Positions 25,436 through 35,790 of a stretch of DNA of 64,000 nucleotides are shown one piece after another. The position numbers and the translations under genes were made by a program. Source of the DNA: Talpa occidentalis (Eukaryota > Chordata > Mammalia > Eulipotyphla > Talpidae); contig NW_023601433.1 in assembly GCF_014898055.3 (NCBI RefSeq), forward strand, positions 45,937,876 to 46,001,875, read 5' to 3'. How positions within the stretch are numbered: position 1 is the first letter of the stretch; every line of letters starts with the position of its first letter. The notes under the pieces were generated by a model. It did no database searches. It was not told where the DNA came from and saw only the letters and a list, made by a program, of their open reading frames with translations.

Positions 25436-25497
25436 ATGATATGATATATATATGTGTGTGTGTGTATATATATATATACACATATATGATATATAGA
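25436..25497. repeat. TA/TG-rich microsatellite
   Basis: An interrupted (TA)n(TG)n(TA)n run lies directly after the FADD-like region of the old L1 and replaces conserved coding sequence there. Confidence 0.9.
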
Positions 25498-25516
25498 AGA
25501 TCCTAAAGACTCCATC

Positions 25517-25533
25517 AAAAAGTACCAGAAACA
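25517..25533 (+). repeat. Target-site duplication, left copy
   Basis: AAAAAGTACCAGAAACA, identical over 17 bp to 25889-25905. Confidence 0.93.
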
Positions 25534-25888
25534 CATATACGCCATGGAATATTACTCAGCATTCAAAAAAGATAAACACATGCAATTTGCAGCAACATGG
25601 ATGGCGCTGGAAGGGATCATGCTCAGCGAAATAAGCCAGAAAGAAAAAGAAAAATACCGGATGGTCTCACTCATAGCAGGAATCTAGAAAACTTAAATAA
25701 GGGACCAGGAAAATGAATAACTATAAGAAAGTAAAAATCAAAATCAACAAACAACTATGAACCAGAGACACTCTATGGGTGGTGGGAGGTGGGGAGGGGA
25801 GGGATTGGGGTCAAAATAAGGGGATTGCAATTGTATGGGGAATATAAAAATAAAATTTATTAAAAAAATAAATGAATAGTAAATAAAA
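25534..25888 (+). mobile_element. Young L1 3' end nested in the old L1
   Basis: A 355 bp insertion begins inside ORF2 at the ATGGAATATTACTCAGCATT block, runs through GATAAACACATGCAATTTGC and the ORF2 stop, then a G-rich 3' UTR (GGGTGGTGGGAGGTGGGGAG) and an A-rich tail. A perfect 17 bp target-site duplication flanks it. Its sequence is close to the L1 copies at 740 and 11455, so it belongs to the same young group. Confidence 0.95.
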
Positions 25889-25905
25889 AAAAAGTACCAG
25901 AAACA
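25889..25905 (+). repeat. Target-site duplication, right copy
   Basis: Second identical copy of AAAAAGTACCAGAAACA. Confidence 0.93.
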
Positions 25906-27015
25906 ATAAATGAATACAAAAAAGTAGCAGGCTATAAATCAGCATACAAAAACCCACAATTTTTTTTACAAACAAACACTTAAGAAGAAGCAAAACAAAT
26001 TAAGGAATACTCCATTTATAATTGCTTCAAAAAGAATATGTTGAAATTAACTAAGTGGTAAAAGACCTATAAAAGAACTATTACAATATATTATCGCAGG
26101 ACTTAGCTGGTGACATAATGAGATGGAATAATATCCCATGCTCATGGAGTGGAGAGTCAGTGAAGAAATATAGTCAACATGACTATCTTGCCTAAAGTGA
26201 TATGCATATTTAATGCAGTCCTTATTAAAATATCAGCAACATTTTTCAAAGAAAAACAAAAATATTGAAATTTATATGGAACCAAAAAAGATCTCAATGT
26301 GTAAAATCCAACTTTCTCTCCTTAAAAAAGGAGAGAAATGGACATATCATGTTACCTGATTTCAAGTTTGATTATAAAGCAACAGTATTAAGAACAATAT
26401 GGTATTGGCACAGAAAAATGGAACAGAATCAATAGTCCATGAATAAATCCACACATACACCAGCACATAATCTATGATAAAATATAAATTACCATAAAAT
26501 GGGGAAAATAATGATGTTGGGAAAATTGGAAAGCCACACACAAAAGAAGTTGGATAACTCTCAAACTCATACACAAAAAGAAGACTCCAATGGATTAAAG
26601 ATTTAGATATAGCCCTGCAACAATGAAATACATAGAAGAAATTATTGGTGATATGTTCCACAATGTCAACAATAAAGATATTTTTGGTGACTTAACCCTA
26701 TGGCAAGGAACTTAAAAACAAAAATAATTAGGATTACCTCAAGTTAAAAGCTTCTATGTAGTGAAAGTAAACACCAGACAAATAGACACCCTACTGAATG
26801 GGAAAAAATATTTGCACAATATAGAACTAATGAGGGATTAATATCCAAGATATATAAAAACATGATTCAAAAGAGAAAACAAATAACCCAATTAACAAGT
26901 AGGGCATAGATATAAACAGACAATTCACTAAAAAGCATATTCAGAAGGTTAAAAGCCATATAAAAAAATGTTCCTCATCACTTCTAATAAGAGAAATGTA
27001 GCATGAAGCTACAAT

Positions 27016-27077
27016 CATGTCACACACATGTCACACACATGACAATTATGTCACACACATGCCACACACATGACAAT
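27016..27077. repeat. Short tandem array, CATGTCACACA-type unit
   Basis: Four to five units of CATGTCACACA and its variants (CATGCCACACA, CATGACAATTA) lie in the old L1 ORF2 C-terminal region. Spacing is irregular and there are no spacers of constant length, so this is a slippage array and not a CRISPR. Confidence 0.85.
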
Positions 27078-27670
27078 GGCACATATCAAAAACACCCCCC
27101 AAAAGTGCTAGAGAAGATGTGGTGGAATTGGAACCTTATTATATTGTTGGTGGGAATGTAAACTGGTGAAGCTATTATGAAAAGCAATCTGGATCTACCT
27201 TAAGAAATTAAAAAAAGAAATACCTTATGGCCCAACAATCCTACTCTTTAGCATATATTAACAGAATATGAAACCATCAAAAACAACAACAAAAACATAT
27301 TCACAGTAGCACTATTTTCAAGAGCTAGAACATAGAAGCAGCCTAAATCACCTTCAACAGATGAATCACTCAAGAAGATGTGGTGCATATAGACCATGAA
27401 ATACTGCGTAGTCACAAGAAAGGGTGATTATAGCCATTTTCAACAAATGAAGGGGCTTTGAAAAAAAAAATTAGAACAAAGCTAGTCAGAATGATTAAAA
27501 CAAATATCGGACATTCATTTAACAGAAAATTCAAAAATGTAAAATGCTTTCAAAAATGACTAGACATCAACATTCTGAGGGCTCTGAGGTTAAGGGAGAG
27601 GACAGTGATGGAAAGGGGCAGAGGGACACAAGGGATGATGGTGGAGAGACAAAACTAGTTTCATTTTATT

Positions 27671-28476
27671 AAAAATATTTGGTTAGATTTTTCTGATGTA
27701 CATATGAGTATGAATAGATACTCAAAAATCTTTGCAATGATTCCTCGTACATAGTAATGATAGTAAGTTGGATTGCAAATAGCTACATCATTTAAGAGGG
27801 AAAAAAGCAAAAATGATTTAAAAAATCCCTTTTAAAATTTTCACCTGTAGCAATCACTTGGTATTTACTTTTAAAACTGTAGAGTAAAAACAGCAAGCAC
27901 TTTCCAACATTCCTAAAAAAGACACAAGTTTATTACAACACATGAAAAAGAAACTGAAACTTTGAATTGTAAAACACTGCCTGAAATTACATTTTCCTTG
28001 AATATCTATTGTTTCTTTGTTCCACGTAACAAATAAATCCTAAAGTAACTTATTTTCCTGCACAAATAAAATAAAATATAATAAAAGCTGAAGATATATG
28101 GTAGTGCCAAGATTTGTGTTATTGGTTATAAAAAAGAACTACATAAACCCAGAAAAGTGAATATTGGTAAATATCACCAAAAATTACTAAGTGGATTATC
28201 TCTATTTTTTCCCCATTGGTTTCAGTAATTCTCTGTGAAATGATCTTTTCTTGGATAATTTGTGAATAATTTAACATGATATTAGAGTCAGTAATTGCTT
28301 GCTATGAGGGGCATCGGTGATTATCCTGGTATACAGAGAGTTTATCCTTTCAAATTGATCATCTCTTGATTTCCTTCAAAATATATATTTTTTAATATGT
28401 AAAGAGTGGGCTTATTAGGAAAGGGGGCAGAAGAATAAAGGGCACTTGCACAGACACAAGCGGGCAGGAAGAGCCC
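27671..28476. other. Unassigned AT-rich stretch
   Basis: No supported frame, repeat or RNA gene. Confidence 0.4.
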
Positions 28477-28570
28477 TTTTTTTTTTTAAAAGATTTATTT
28501 ATGCATACAAGAACTGGGGTACAGGCCGGAGGTGGGGGGGTTGGGGGGGAAGGTGAGAGGATTCACCAGA
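28477..28570 (-). mobile_element. SINE 3' fragment, 5'-truncated
   Basis: The minus strand shows only the 3' part of the SINE: TCTGGTGAATCCTCTCACC, a G/C-expanded linker, CCGGCCTGTACCCCAGTTCT and TGTATGCATAAATAAATCTT. The tRNA-like head is missing and the sequence switches directly to an L1 fragment at 28571. No promoter boxes remain. Confidence 0.88.
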
Positions 28571-28885
28571 CTATTGAGGTAACTGTAATTTACAAAACTG
28601 CATAGGATTCATTGCAAGGCTGTGGTTTCATTGTATATGGATGTTTGATTCTTTTGTCAAATATCAACTGTCCGTAATTGCATGGGCTTACCTCTAGGCT
28701 TTCCTTTTGTTCCACTGGTCTACATTTCTGCTTTTGTTCCAATACCATGTGTTTTGACTACATGATGCTGTGTAAAACAGTTTGAAGTCAGGAGGTGTGG
28801 TGCCTCCATTTTCTTTTTTCCTGTCAGGATCATTTTAGGTATTTGGGGTCTTCATTGATTCCATATAAATTTTATAATTGTTCAA
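28571..28885 (-). mobile_element. Old L1 ORF2 fragment
   Basis: The reverse complement matches the ORF2 stretch after the reverse transcriptase. It is recognisable from AGTTTGAAGTCAGGAGGTGT, GTGCCTCCATTTTCTTTTTT and CCTTTTGTTCCACTGGTCTA. Both ends are internal to ORF2; no tail or 5' end. Confidence 0.8.
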
Positions 28886-29461
28886 TGAACTCGCCATTCT
28901 GTTGACGGCACCCCCAGTCCACCCAGCCCCCCCAGTCCAGTAGAGTGCTGGCTACCAGGAGCACCAGTGTTGGCATGTGCCCAAGTCAATACCCATAGAG
29001 GGCTTTGTGCGGTGCTCACTCCACCCCATTATCGATCTAAACAAAGTTCACTTAATGTTAGTCCTACCCCTTTCCAATGGATTGATGATCCTGCTATTTG
29101 TTTTGGTTATATTTTTCCCTCAGTGGTTTTTCTTTTTTCTTTTTTTTTTTTTTTGCTTTGTTTTATAGCAATTTAGTTGTGAGCATTTGGAGGAAGCAAG
29201 GCCAATATTTTCACTCTGTTGCCATTTTCGCAAAATTGGCTCACCTAATTCACCTGGGAAAGCATTCATTTGGATCTATGAGCCTTTCAGTTTCAATCTG
29301 ATATTCTGCTTTGGCTTTTCTAATACTCAGAGTAGTTTCATGTCTATGTTCTGCAGACATCCCCATCCAAAGGTGTGCTATGAACTTCTTTGGGAGATAA
29401 AATGAAATACTTGCTTGTAACATTTGCCAATTTTCATAGTGTGAACTCTCCCATTATGCTT
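28886..29461. other. Unassigned stretch with a C-rich start
   Basis: It begins with a C-rich patch (28908-28940) in which CCCCCAGTCCA recurs. The rest, including poly(T) at about 29133-29153, is not assignable. Overlapping frames at 28967-29405 have no family features. Confidence 0.4.
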
Positions 29462-29480
29462 AAAGATATTAACACCTTTC

Positions 29481-29735
29481 TTAAAAAAAGATTTTATTTA
29501 TTTTTGCATAGAAGAACTGGGCTGTAGGCCAGAGGTGCAGGGGGTGAGAGGATTCACCAGAGAGAGTGGGGAGCAGAACAAACAGATTGACTGAAATACA
29601 CTGCTGAGGGGAGCAGCGGGCAAGACAGGAGAGGTCCGCTACACATATGTGCATTATCTCCCTGGCTGGGGATTGAACTCAGACCATATCGGTGGCAGTG
29701 CTAAGACTTAACCCCTACACCACCAGGGAGGCTAA
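29481..29735 (-). mobile_element. tRNA-Glu-derived SINE, type B head
   Basis: The minus strand begins GCCTCCCTGGTGGTGTAGGG, with GTTAAGTCTTAGCACTGCCA and GAGTTCAATCCC, the shared body, and the tail TTCTATGCAAAAATAAATAA. Flanking sequences AAAGATATTAACACCTTTC (29462) and AAAGTGATTAACGTCTTAC (29736) look like a degraded target-site duplication, which suggests an older insertion. Confidence 0.92.
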
Positions 29736-29754
29736 AAAGTGATTAACGTCTTAC

Positions 29755-31946
29755 AGATGGCAAAAATTGTGAATTTAGAACAGCCCGTGCTTTTAAATTA
29801 GTATGAACCAGCTCCAGCATATCACTGTGATATTGTCTTACAGTAATAACAGAAACAAACAACCTTAATTGCTTATGAACTCTAGATATTAGATGTGAAT
29901 GAGTCTAGGACACATTAAGAATAATGACTTACTACACATATATGCATATATATGTATTATATATAATGTTCCAAATTATTATTGAATATATAATAAAGAT
30001 TATTAGAAAAATATTTTAAAATGTACAACATTGGCTTTCAAAGCCAGTATGCATACACCATTGCTCTGGAAGGGCTATTCATAGAGCAGTTTACCAAATT
30101 GTAAGCCTTTCTTCAAGCATTGAAGTAAGTGAGCATAGATCATAGTTTTGAGAACTTAGGTCACATATATATCAAGAATTATTTATGGGAAGTACAATGG
30201 GCATTAGATTGCACTGATTCGGCTGTATTATTTCTAAGCTGGTGTTTCACTTAGAATGTTCACTGCCAAACTAAATCAGTACAGGTAAATGGCAAGGATT
30301 TGTGCAAAATGTGTATGTAGTTCAGAGGCTTTTGCTACTTTGATATCATAACCAGAATGATTGAGCTAGGGTTTAATCAAAGATCTTGTGGCATGCAAAC
30401 ACTTTATTCTTACCACTGGAAAATTTAAAGCACTTGAATTTAGGACCATGCCAACCCTCCTTCTCTGCTTTTAGTTTCATTGAGTTTTTCAGATTGCATT
30501 TACCTTTGAACAGCAATACTGACCAAATTATGTTCTTGCCTGCTAGTGAATAATGTTGATGTATGTATTTTGCTTCTTGACTGAAATGCAGAATGTGATG
30601 GAATGGTCAGTGCAGCATCAGGAAGTCCATTTCTTAATAATGTCTCTTTCTAGAAAGGGGGATATTTAACTGGATTAATAAATTCTTCTTGAAGATGAAA
30701 AATCCCATAGGATTAACCTTTCTCTAATTACATCTTAATATTATGAGGTTGATAGCATCATTGAATTCAAATGTGAATACACGGGAAAAGGACAGAAAGA
30801 GAAGAGCTTGCTAAAAATAAAAGTGTGGTCTAATTTCTCCTGACCCCATTATAAAAAACTTCCTTTTAATATTAGGAATATATAGAAAAATGCTTTATAA
30901 TGAGCTAGAATCCATGCTTTTTGGATATCTGTAACAATCTCAAATTCACAGGATTTTGTGAACATTTCTCTCATGTGGAAGGGGAGGTGGGACTATCCTC
31001 TCTAAACAAATTTTTACCAGGTCAGTAGATTTTATGTAACTTTACATTTTATACTGTGTTTCATGAAAATAACAGTTTGAAGAGAATTTATGGATGTCTA
31101 AATTTGTGGGGACAGTTTTTCTGGTTATAAGAAACTGGGGAAAAGTGAAGAGAAATAGAACCTGGCATGATCTAGGTGATAATGGCAGGCAGGGGGAAAC
31201 ATCTGGAAAATGTATGGTAGGTAATCATAAGCCCACTCCTTGTGAGGACTGTGTTTGACTCTTGCTACTGAGATTTACAATCCCGATGCAATACAAGTTC
31301 AACATCTGCTTATGTATTCCCAAATGATGTGTGTAGTAAGAATAGTATTTATAACACTGGTTTCCTTAGAAACTCTGTGACCAGTTACTGAAAATACGTT
31401 TATATTCTGCATGCCCAAACGGAACAGCTATTGGAGTAAGCCCTGCAATGGGCAGACCATTAAGTCCGTTTGTGAACTTCAATTACCCAAAGGGACAATC
31501 TGTTTGCATGTAGAAGCTTTACCCACTGCAAGATGAAGCAAAATGGATAGAATTGTCAAAAATGTTCCTTCATACCAGTGTTTTGTGGTGGTTAAAAAAA
31601 TCCTCAGAATGATTAGGTTTTAAGTTAAGATACTTTTTTTAAGTTAAGATGCAATGGTACATGGCAGTGTAAGTCTTACATTTTGTGAAATCCTAGTTTT
31701 AAGACTTTAATAAAGTCTGGATTACATGTATTCTTTTTTAAGCATATATTAAGAAAAGTGATACACCAACCAACTGATAATTGGGCAAAATTTCGCTATT
31801 CATTTTTCATTTTTAGTTAGTTGACTATTAGTCTTCTTTTACTTTATGAAAAATAAACTATGATTTACGATTGTTGTTATTTTGCAGTGTGGTCCATTTG
31901 TTTCATTTATCTGACATTGAGTGACTAAAAGTGATCAATTTAAAGC
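29755..31946. other. Unassigned region
   Basis: About 2.2 kb without supported gene, RNA or recognised repeat, apart from AT dinucleotide-like sequence near 29935-29990. It reads as single-copy or very old sequence. Confidence 0.4.
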
Positions 31947-31965
31947 AAAAAGTAACTTAGGACAG

Positions 31966-32241
31966 GGCCTCCCTGGTGGTGCAAGGGTTAAGACGCAGCC
32001 TGTGAAGCTGTCTGTGGCCTCTGCAGCACCAGTTCGATCCCCGGCCAGGGAGCTACCCACATGGTGCAGCAGAACTCTCCTGATTCGCCCGCTGCTCCCC
32101 TCAGCAGTGTATGTCAGTGGATCTGCCTGTTCTGTTCCCCGTTCTGTCTCTGGTGAATCCTCTCACAGCCCTCCCCCCGCCACCCCCCCCCCACCTCTGG
32201 CCTATACCACAGCTCTTGTATGCATAAATAAATCTTTAAAA
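31966..32241 (+). mobile_element. tRNA-Glu-derived SINE, type A head, young
   Basis: It begins with GGCCTCCCTGGTGGTGCAAG, then GCAGCCTGTGAAGCTGTCTG, box B AGTTCGATCCC (32031-32041), the shared body with AGCAGTGTATGTCAGTGGAT, a C-rich slippage patch at 32170-32192, and the tail CTTGTATGCATAAATAAATC. The duplication AAAAAGTAACTTAGGACAG (31947-31965) recurs at 32242-32260 with one mismatch in 19, among the best in the window. Confidence 0.95.
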
Positions 32242-32260
32242 AAAAAGTAACTTAAGACAG

Positions 32261-32814
32261 AAAGATAATTTCATTGGAATGCAATTACCTATTGTTCCTT
32301 CTAGCTTTAAAAGGTGATCAACAAAGAACACATATGTAAATTGTACTGAGAAAGTTCACTGTACTTATATATAACCTTTCCTAATAATAGAATATACTGA
32401 CTGATCATTTTTAGACTTGACAATAGACAAAGTTAACTAGGAGAATTTTTATTGTTTACTCATGATAGAAATCTTAAATCTAGACTGTTCTAATTTGGAA
32501 ATGCACCAAAAGGAGAATCTAGGAGCTGTAATTGTAAACAAAACAAAGAATTATCAGTTTAACATATTAGAAAATTCGCATTCTTGACTAAATCTTAGAA
32601 GGCACTGATTCATTAGGATATTTTGTCTCTAAAGAGCCATCAGGACACAAATGCATGTTTTGGAACTGAATTATTTTACCTCCAATGCTAATTGTTCAAC
32701 ACTTCATTTCTTATGAAGTAACTCATTGAAATCTTACATAGTTAGTAAGATAGGATAATTAATACTGTATTAATAACCTCCAAATCTCAAAATACATTAA
32801 AAAATTTTCTTTTT
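32261..32814. other. Unassigned AT-rich stretch
   Basis: No supported feature. Confidence 0.4.
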
Positions 32815-33230
32815 TTTAACTTGTAATTTTTGTTTGAGTGCACTTTGGTTTATAACATTGTATGTGATTTAGGGGTATAGGTTCCCACATCTTGGTATGT
32901 ATGTTGCCACATCATGTCTAACACCAAAGCATTAATAATTCTCCCTCATACTCTCTGATGGACCCCCTCCCTCTTACGCTCCCTAGTCTTCCCCAGTTCC
33001 TCTCAGGTAGCCTCAATTCTGCAGTCAGATTTCTAGGGTTTTGCTTTAGATTTATATTTTCCTTTGTTTAATTTATTTACATTGCCTATGAGTGAAATTA
33101 TCTGGTATTTGTCTTTCTCTTTTTGACTTACTTTGCTTAGCATAATTCCCTTAACCACAGTTCCATCCATAATGTCACAAATGACAATATTTTTCGTCTA
33201 CTTATCCTAAATGTACTGCAATACCAAGGG
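32815..33230 (-). mobile_element. Old L1 3' UTR and ORF2 end
   Basis: Reverse-complement L1 3' UTR: GGTTTATAACATTGTATGTG, GGGGTATAGGTTCCCACATC, then the ORF2 end as GACTTACTTTGCTTAGCATA and ACAGTTCCATCCATAATGTC. A close relative of this 3' UTR is at 39905-40200, so both derive from the same older family. Confidence 0.8.
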
Positions 33231-33579
33231 TTCTCCAGGGGTGTTGCCTTTCAAGTAGATTCCAGGATCCAATGTGTTTACTTTTTGAGGTTCTATAATA
33301 GCAACAATATCACCTTGGCAAAAGTTGAAACAGAGACACAGAATCCATTTTTCATGTCATAATGATGCACATAATTTCTGTCCATTTGACAGAGGTAATC
33401 ACACAGCTCCAAAATAACTGTAAGTGATGCTAAGTAAAATGGCTATTCGTTCTGTCTGACCTAGAAAAAGAAATGAAATAAGATGTAGAGAATTAGAAAA
33501 AATTCTCAACAAAATCAAAATTCTCAACAAATCAAATCTAGCAAAATATAAAGAAATATATTTATCATTCCAAGCAGCA

Positions 33580-34555
33580 CTTATCCAGGAAATAAAACAC
33601 TGGTTCAAAATTGAAATTTGCTTTATCAACCTAATAAAGTAGAAATAACATGAAAAGTTCATAGATGTAGGAAAAAAATTCACAGAGTTCAGGATGTATG
33701 AATGTCAAAACAACTCTACAAACTATGAATATACAGATACTTCCTCAACTGCAGAAAAAAGAAATATACAAAGATGGCAAAATTAAAACTATACCTAGCA
33801 TCATACTTAATGGTAAAAGATTGAATTATTTCCCCTTATTATTGGTAAAAGCAAAAAGACTATCTGCTCTTACCATTCCCATTAACTTATGATCAAGGGC
33901 CTACCTAGTGCAATGACGACAGAAATAAAAGAAATAAAACTATTTGCAAATGATATAATTATCTTAATGGAACATTTTACAGTATATATAAACAAGCTAT
34001 GGAAATGAATGTCTGAGTTCACAATGTCACAAGATATGGAGTCAATAAGTAGATCACAGTAATATATATTAATATATTAATATAACATATTAATATAATA
34101 TGTAATATAATACATATTAATATAATATATTAATATAATATATATTTATATATTAATATAATATATATTAACAAGAAATAACTGAAAATCTTTTTAAGCA
34201 CATGAAAAGGAAACTATTAGATAAAAATCTAGCAAAATATGTTAAACATTTACATGCTGAAAAATAAAACTAATAAAAATAAGAAAGAAACTGAGACACC
34301 ATGCTTATTGTAAAAACTCATTGCTGAGATGTGAATTGTCTTTAAATTGATTTATATATTCAACATTAATTTCCAATCAAAATTCCAGTCAGATTGTTAT
34401 AGGAATTGACAAGTTGGTTCTAAAATATATGTGGAAAGGAACATAATCAAGCAGTTTTCAAAATGAAGCTAAAGACTTACTGTGAAGCTACATTAGTCAA
34501 GAAAAAATTAAACTAGCACAAAAATTGAGTGATAAGTGGAACAGAATGGATTAGG
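33580..34555 (+). pseudogene. Old L1 ORF2 fragment, first half (reverse transcriptase region)
   Basis: Plus-strand pieces include the reverse transcriptase segment PSIILNGKRLNYFPLL (33788-33838) and a catalytic-loop remnant CTATTTGCAAATGATATAAT near 33940. The post-RT part carries AATTTCCAATCAAAATTCCA and GAAGCTACATTAGTCAAGAA. An AT-rich repeat (34060-34170) replaces part of it. The same element resumes at 35385, showing that the 0.8 kb between is inserted. Confidence 0.8.
34060..34170. repeat. AT-rich TAATATAT-type repeat
   Basis: Irregular tandem TATTAATATAA units, about 110 bp, within the old L1. Confidence 0.88.
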
Positions 34556-34568
34556 GATGAGCTTAAAA

Positions 34569-34711
34569 CCCCCAGGACAAATTTAGCCCACAATCTATTT
34601 TTGTAAATAAAGCTTTATTGCAACACATCCTAACTTATCAATGTACTATTTATGACTACTTTCACACTACAGTGGTAAAGTTGCTTAGTTGCACAGAGAT
34701 TACATTGTTAT
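34569..34711 (-). mobile_element. hAT-type DNA transposon fossil
   Basis: The segment carries TTTTTGTAAATAAAGCTTTA and a following block (ACTATTTATGACTACTTTCA, CACTACAGTGGTAAAGTTGC) that match a common mammalian non-autonomous hAT (Charlie-like) element recalled from memory. The start CCCCCAGGACAAATTTAGCC resembles its inner end. Only about 140 bp remain; target duplications of 8 bp could not be identified. Orientation and subfamily are uncertain. Confidence 0.6.
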
Positions 34712-35370
34712 AGGGGGAAATGTGTTGCTAGGACTGAGAGAATTTTCCATTTTCCCCAACCCCAATTCCAGGAGACTGATATCTCAGATACCTGGGATTA
34801 CAGCTCCCAACATGCCATCAACCGGAAATCGTGAGTGGACCAGCTGAAAGAGAAGTAGGAGGAAGGCCATATATATTGGTGTGGAACTAATCAGGGGAGA
34901 CATATGGGATAGCCTTGGCAACTGGGCTCTTTCTTCAAGAATAATGGCAACAGTCAGCATGACTTCATGGTGGTACAGTTTGGACTGTATATTATGCATT
35001 TCAGTTCTCTCCTTCTGTCCCAAATCTCTGGAACCTGAATAACCCCTTGCTTGTGACTCCTGCCAGAGTGTACTTGGATTTGCTCTTGACTGCCCAGCTC
35101 TGGACCCTGCCTGATTGGCTGGGTTTTTGCCTATGAAGGTGGGTGATTTCAGAGATTGAGCAAATGTCTTTTATTTGAAATCTTCTAATCATTCTCTTTA
35201 AGTCTTTCGAACATCTCACCAAAGATCTTTGAGCACACTACCAGTCTGCTTTCTTTGCCTTGAAGTTGGTGAGTGGTTGAACCCTTAGAATGGATTCATA
35301 AGTTTGGGGTCCTTGTGTACTTCTTGGCTTTGCCCAGCATCAGTGTGACCCACAAATCCTAAAATGTTCC
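34712..35370. other. Unidentified insert within an old L1
   Basis: About 650 bp of more balanced composition lies between the hAT fossil and the resumption of the L1. It contains GATTGGCTGGG (CCAAT-like on the other strand, near 35112) and no long frame. It could be an LTR or another DNA transposon, but I recognise no termini. Confidence 0.4.
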
Positions 35371-35384
35371 CACCTGGCTTTTTT

Positions 35385-35790
35385 TTTTTAATTAAAAAGA
35401 CATGAATCCCTGGAATCAGTGCCCCAAAATAAAATCACACATTTATGGTCAACAGATTTTTGATAAAAGTGAAAAGACTAAGTGGAGAAAAGTTAATTTT
35501 TTCAACCAATGGTGCTAGAACAATTCAAGTGAATAAAAGTCTTGATCCGAAGATATTATTTTTTTAAAAGACATTGAAGTGAATCAGACCTAAATGCAAA
35601 ATAAAAAAATTATTAATTTATTGAAATGCTAAACTGTAGACACTATCAAATACAGGCAAGGAAGTAGAGGTATACATTTCTGGCGGAAATGCCAAATGTT
35701 AAGAGCAACTTTGAATAAGAGTTTGGTGGTTTCTCATAGGACTAAATCATATGACTTAGCAATTTCACTCCTAGCTATTATTTAGTTAAT
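35385..35790 (+). pseudogene. Old L1 ORF2 fragment, second half (C-terminal region)
   Basis: It continues the element that broke off at 34555: CACATTTATGGTCAACAGAT, AACCAATGGTGCTAGAACAA, then after a gap the C-terminal block with TTAGCAATTTCACTCCTAGC near 35757-35780. Frames are broken. The 3' UTR is not evident. Confidence 0.75.

Larger units (their letters stand above)
22270..27670 (+). pseudogene. Long decayed L1, ORF1 through ORF2 to 3' end, with two later insertions
   Basis: The order of recognisable pieces is that of a nearly complete L1. ORF1-like sequence spans about 22590-23240 (VPQKEKNERK, then an RNA-binding-domain-like part in several frames). Endonuclease/linker remnants follow at about 23600-24760 (CAGGAATAGACCATATCTTG; the intact start codon region is not visible). 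Reverse transcriptase is at 24850-25440 (ILKPDKDIKENYRKVSLMN, ISIDEEEAFDNVQHPF, then a CTATTTGCAGAGGATATGAT motif corresponding to FADD). The connection domain and C-terminus run over 25910-27440, and a 3' tail ends near 27670. Stops and shifts are frequent, so it is long dead. A SINE (24157-24425) and a young L1 (25534-25888) sit inside it. Confidence 0.88.

Noticed and set aside
27016..27077. CRISPR-like array
   Set aside because: Units are 11 bp, variable, without unique spacers, inside a mammalian L1.
31921..32250. 109-codon frame and similar frames in other SINEs
   Set aside because: All run through SINE bodies and repeat between copies in different frames; they are not translated genes.
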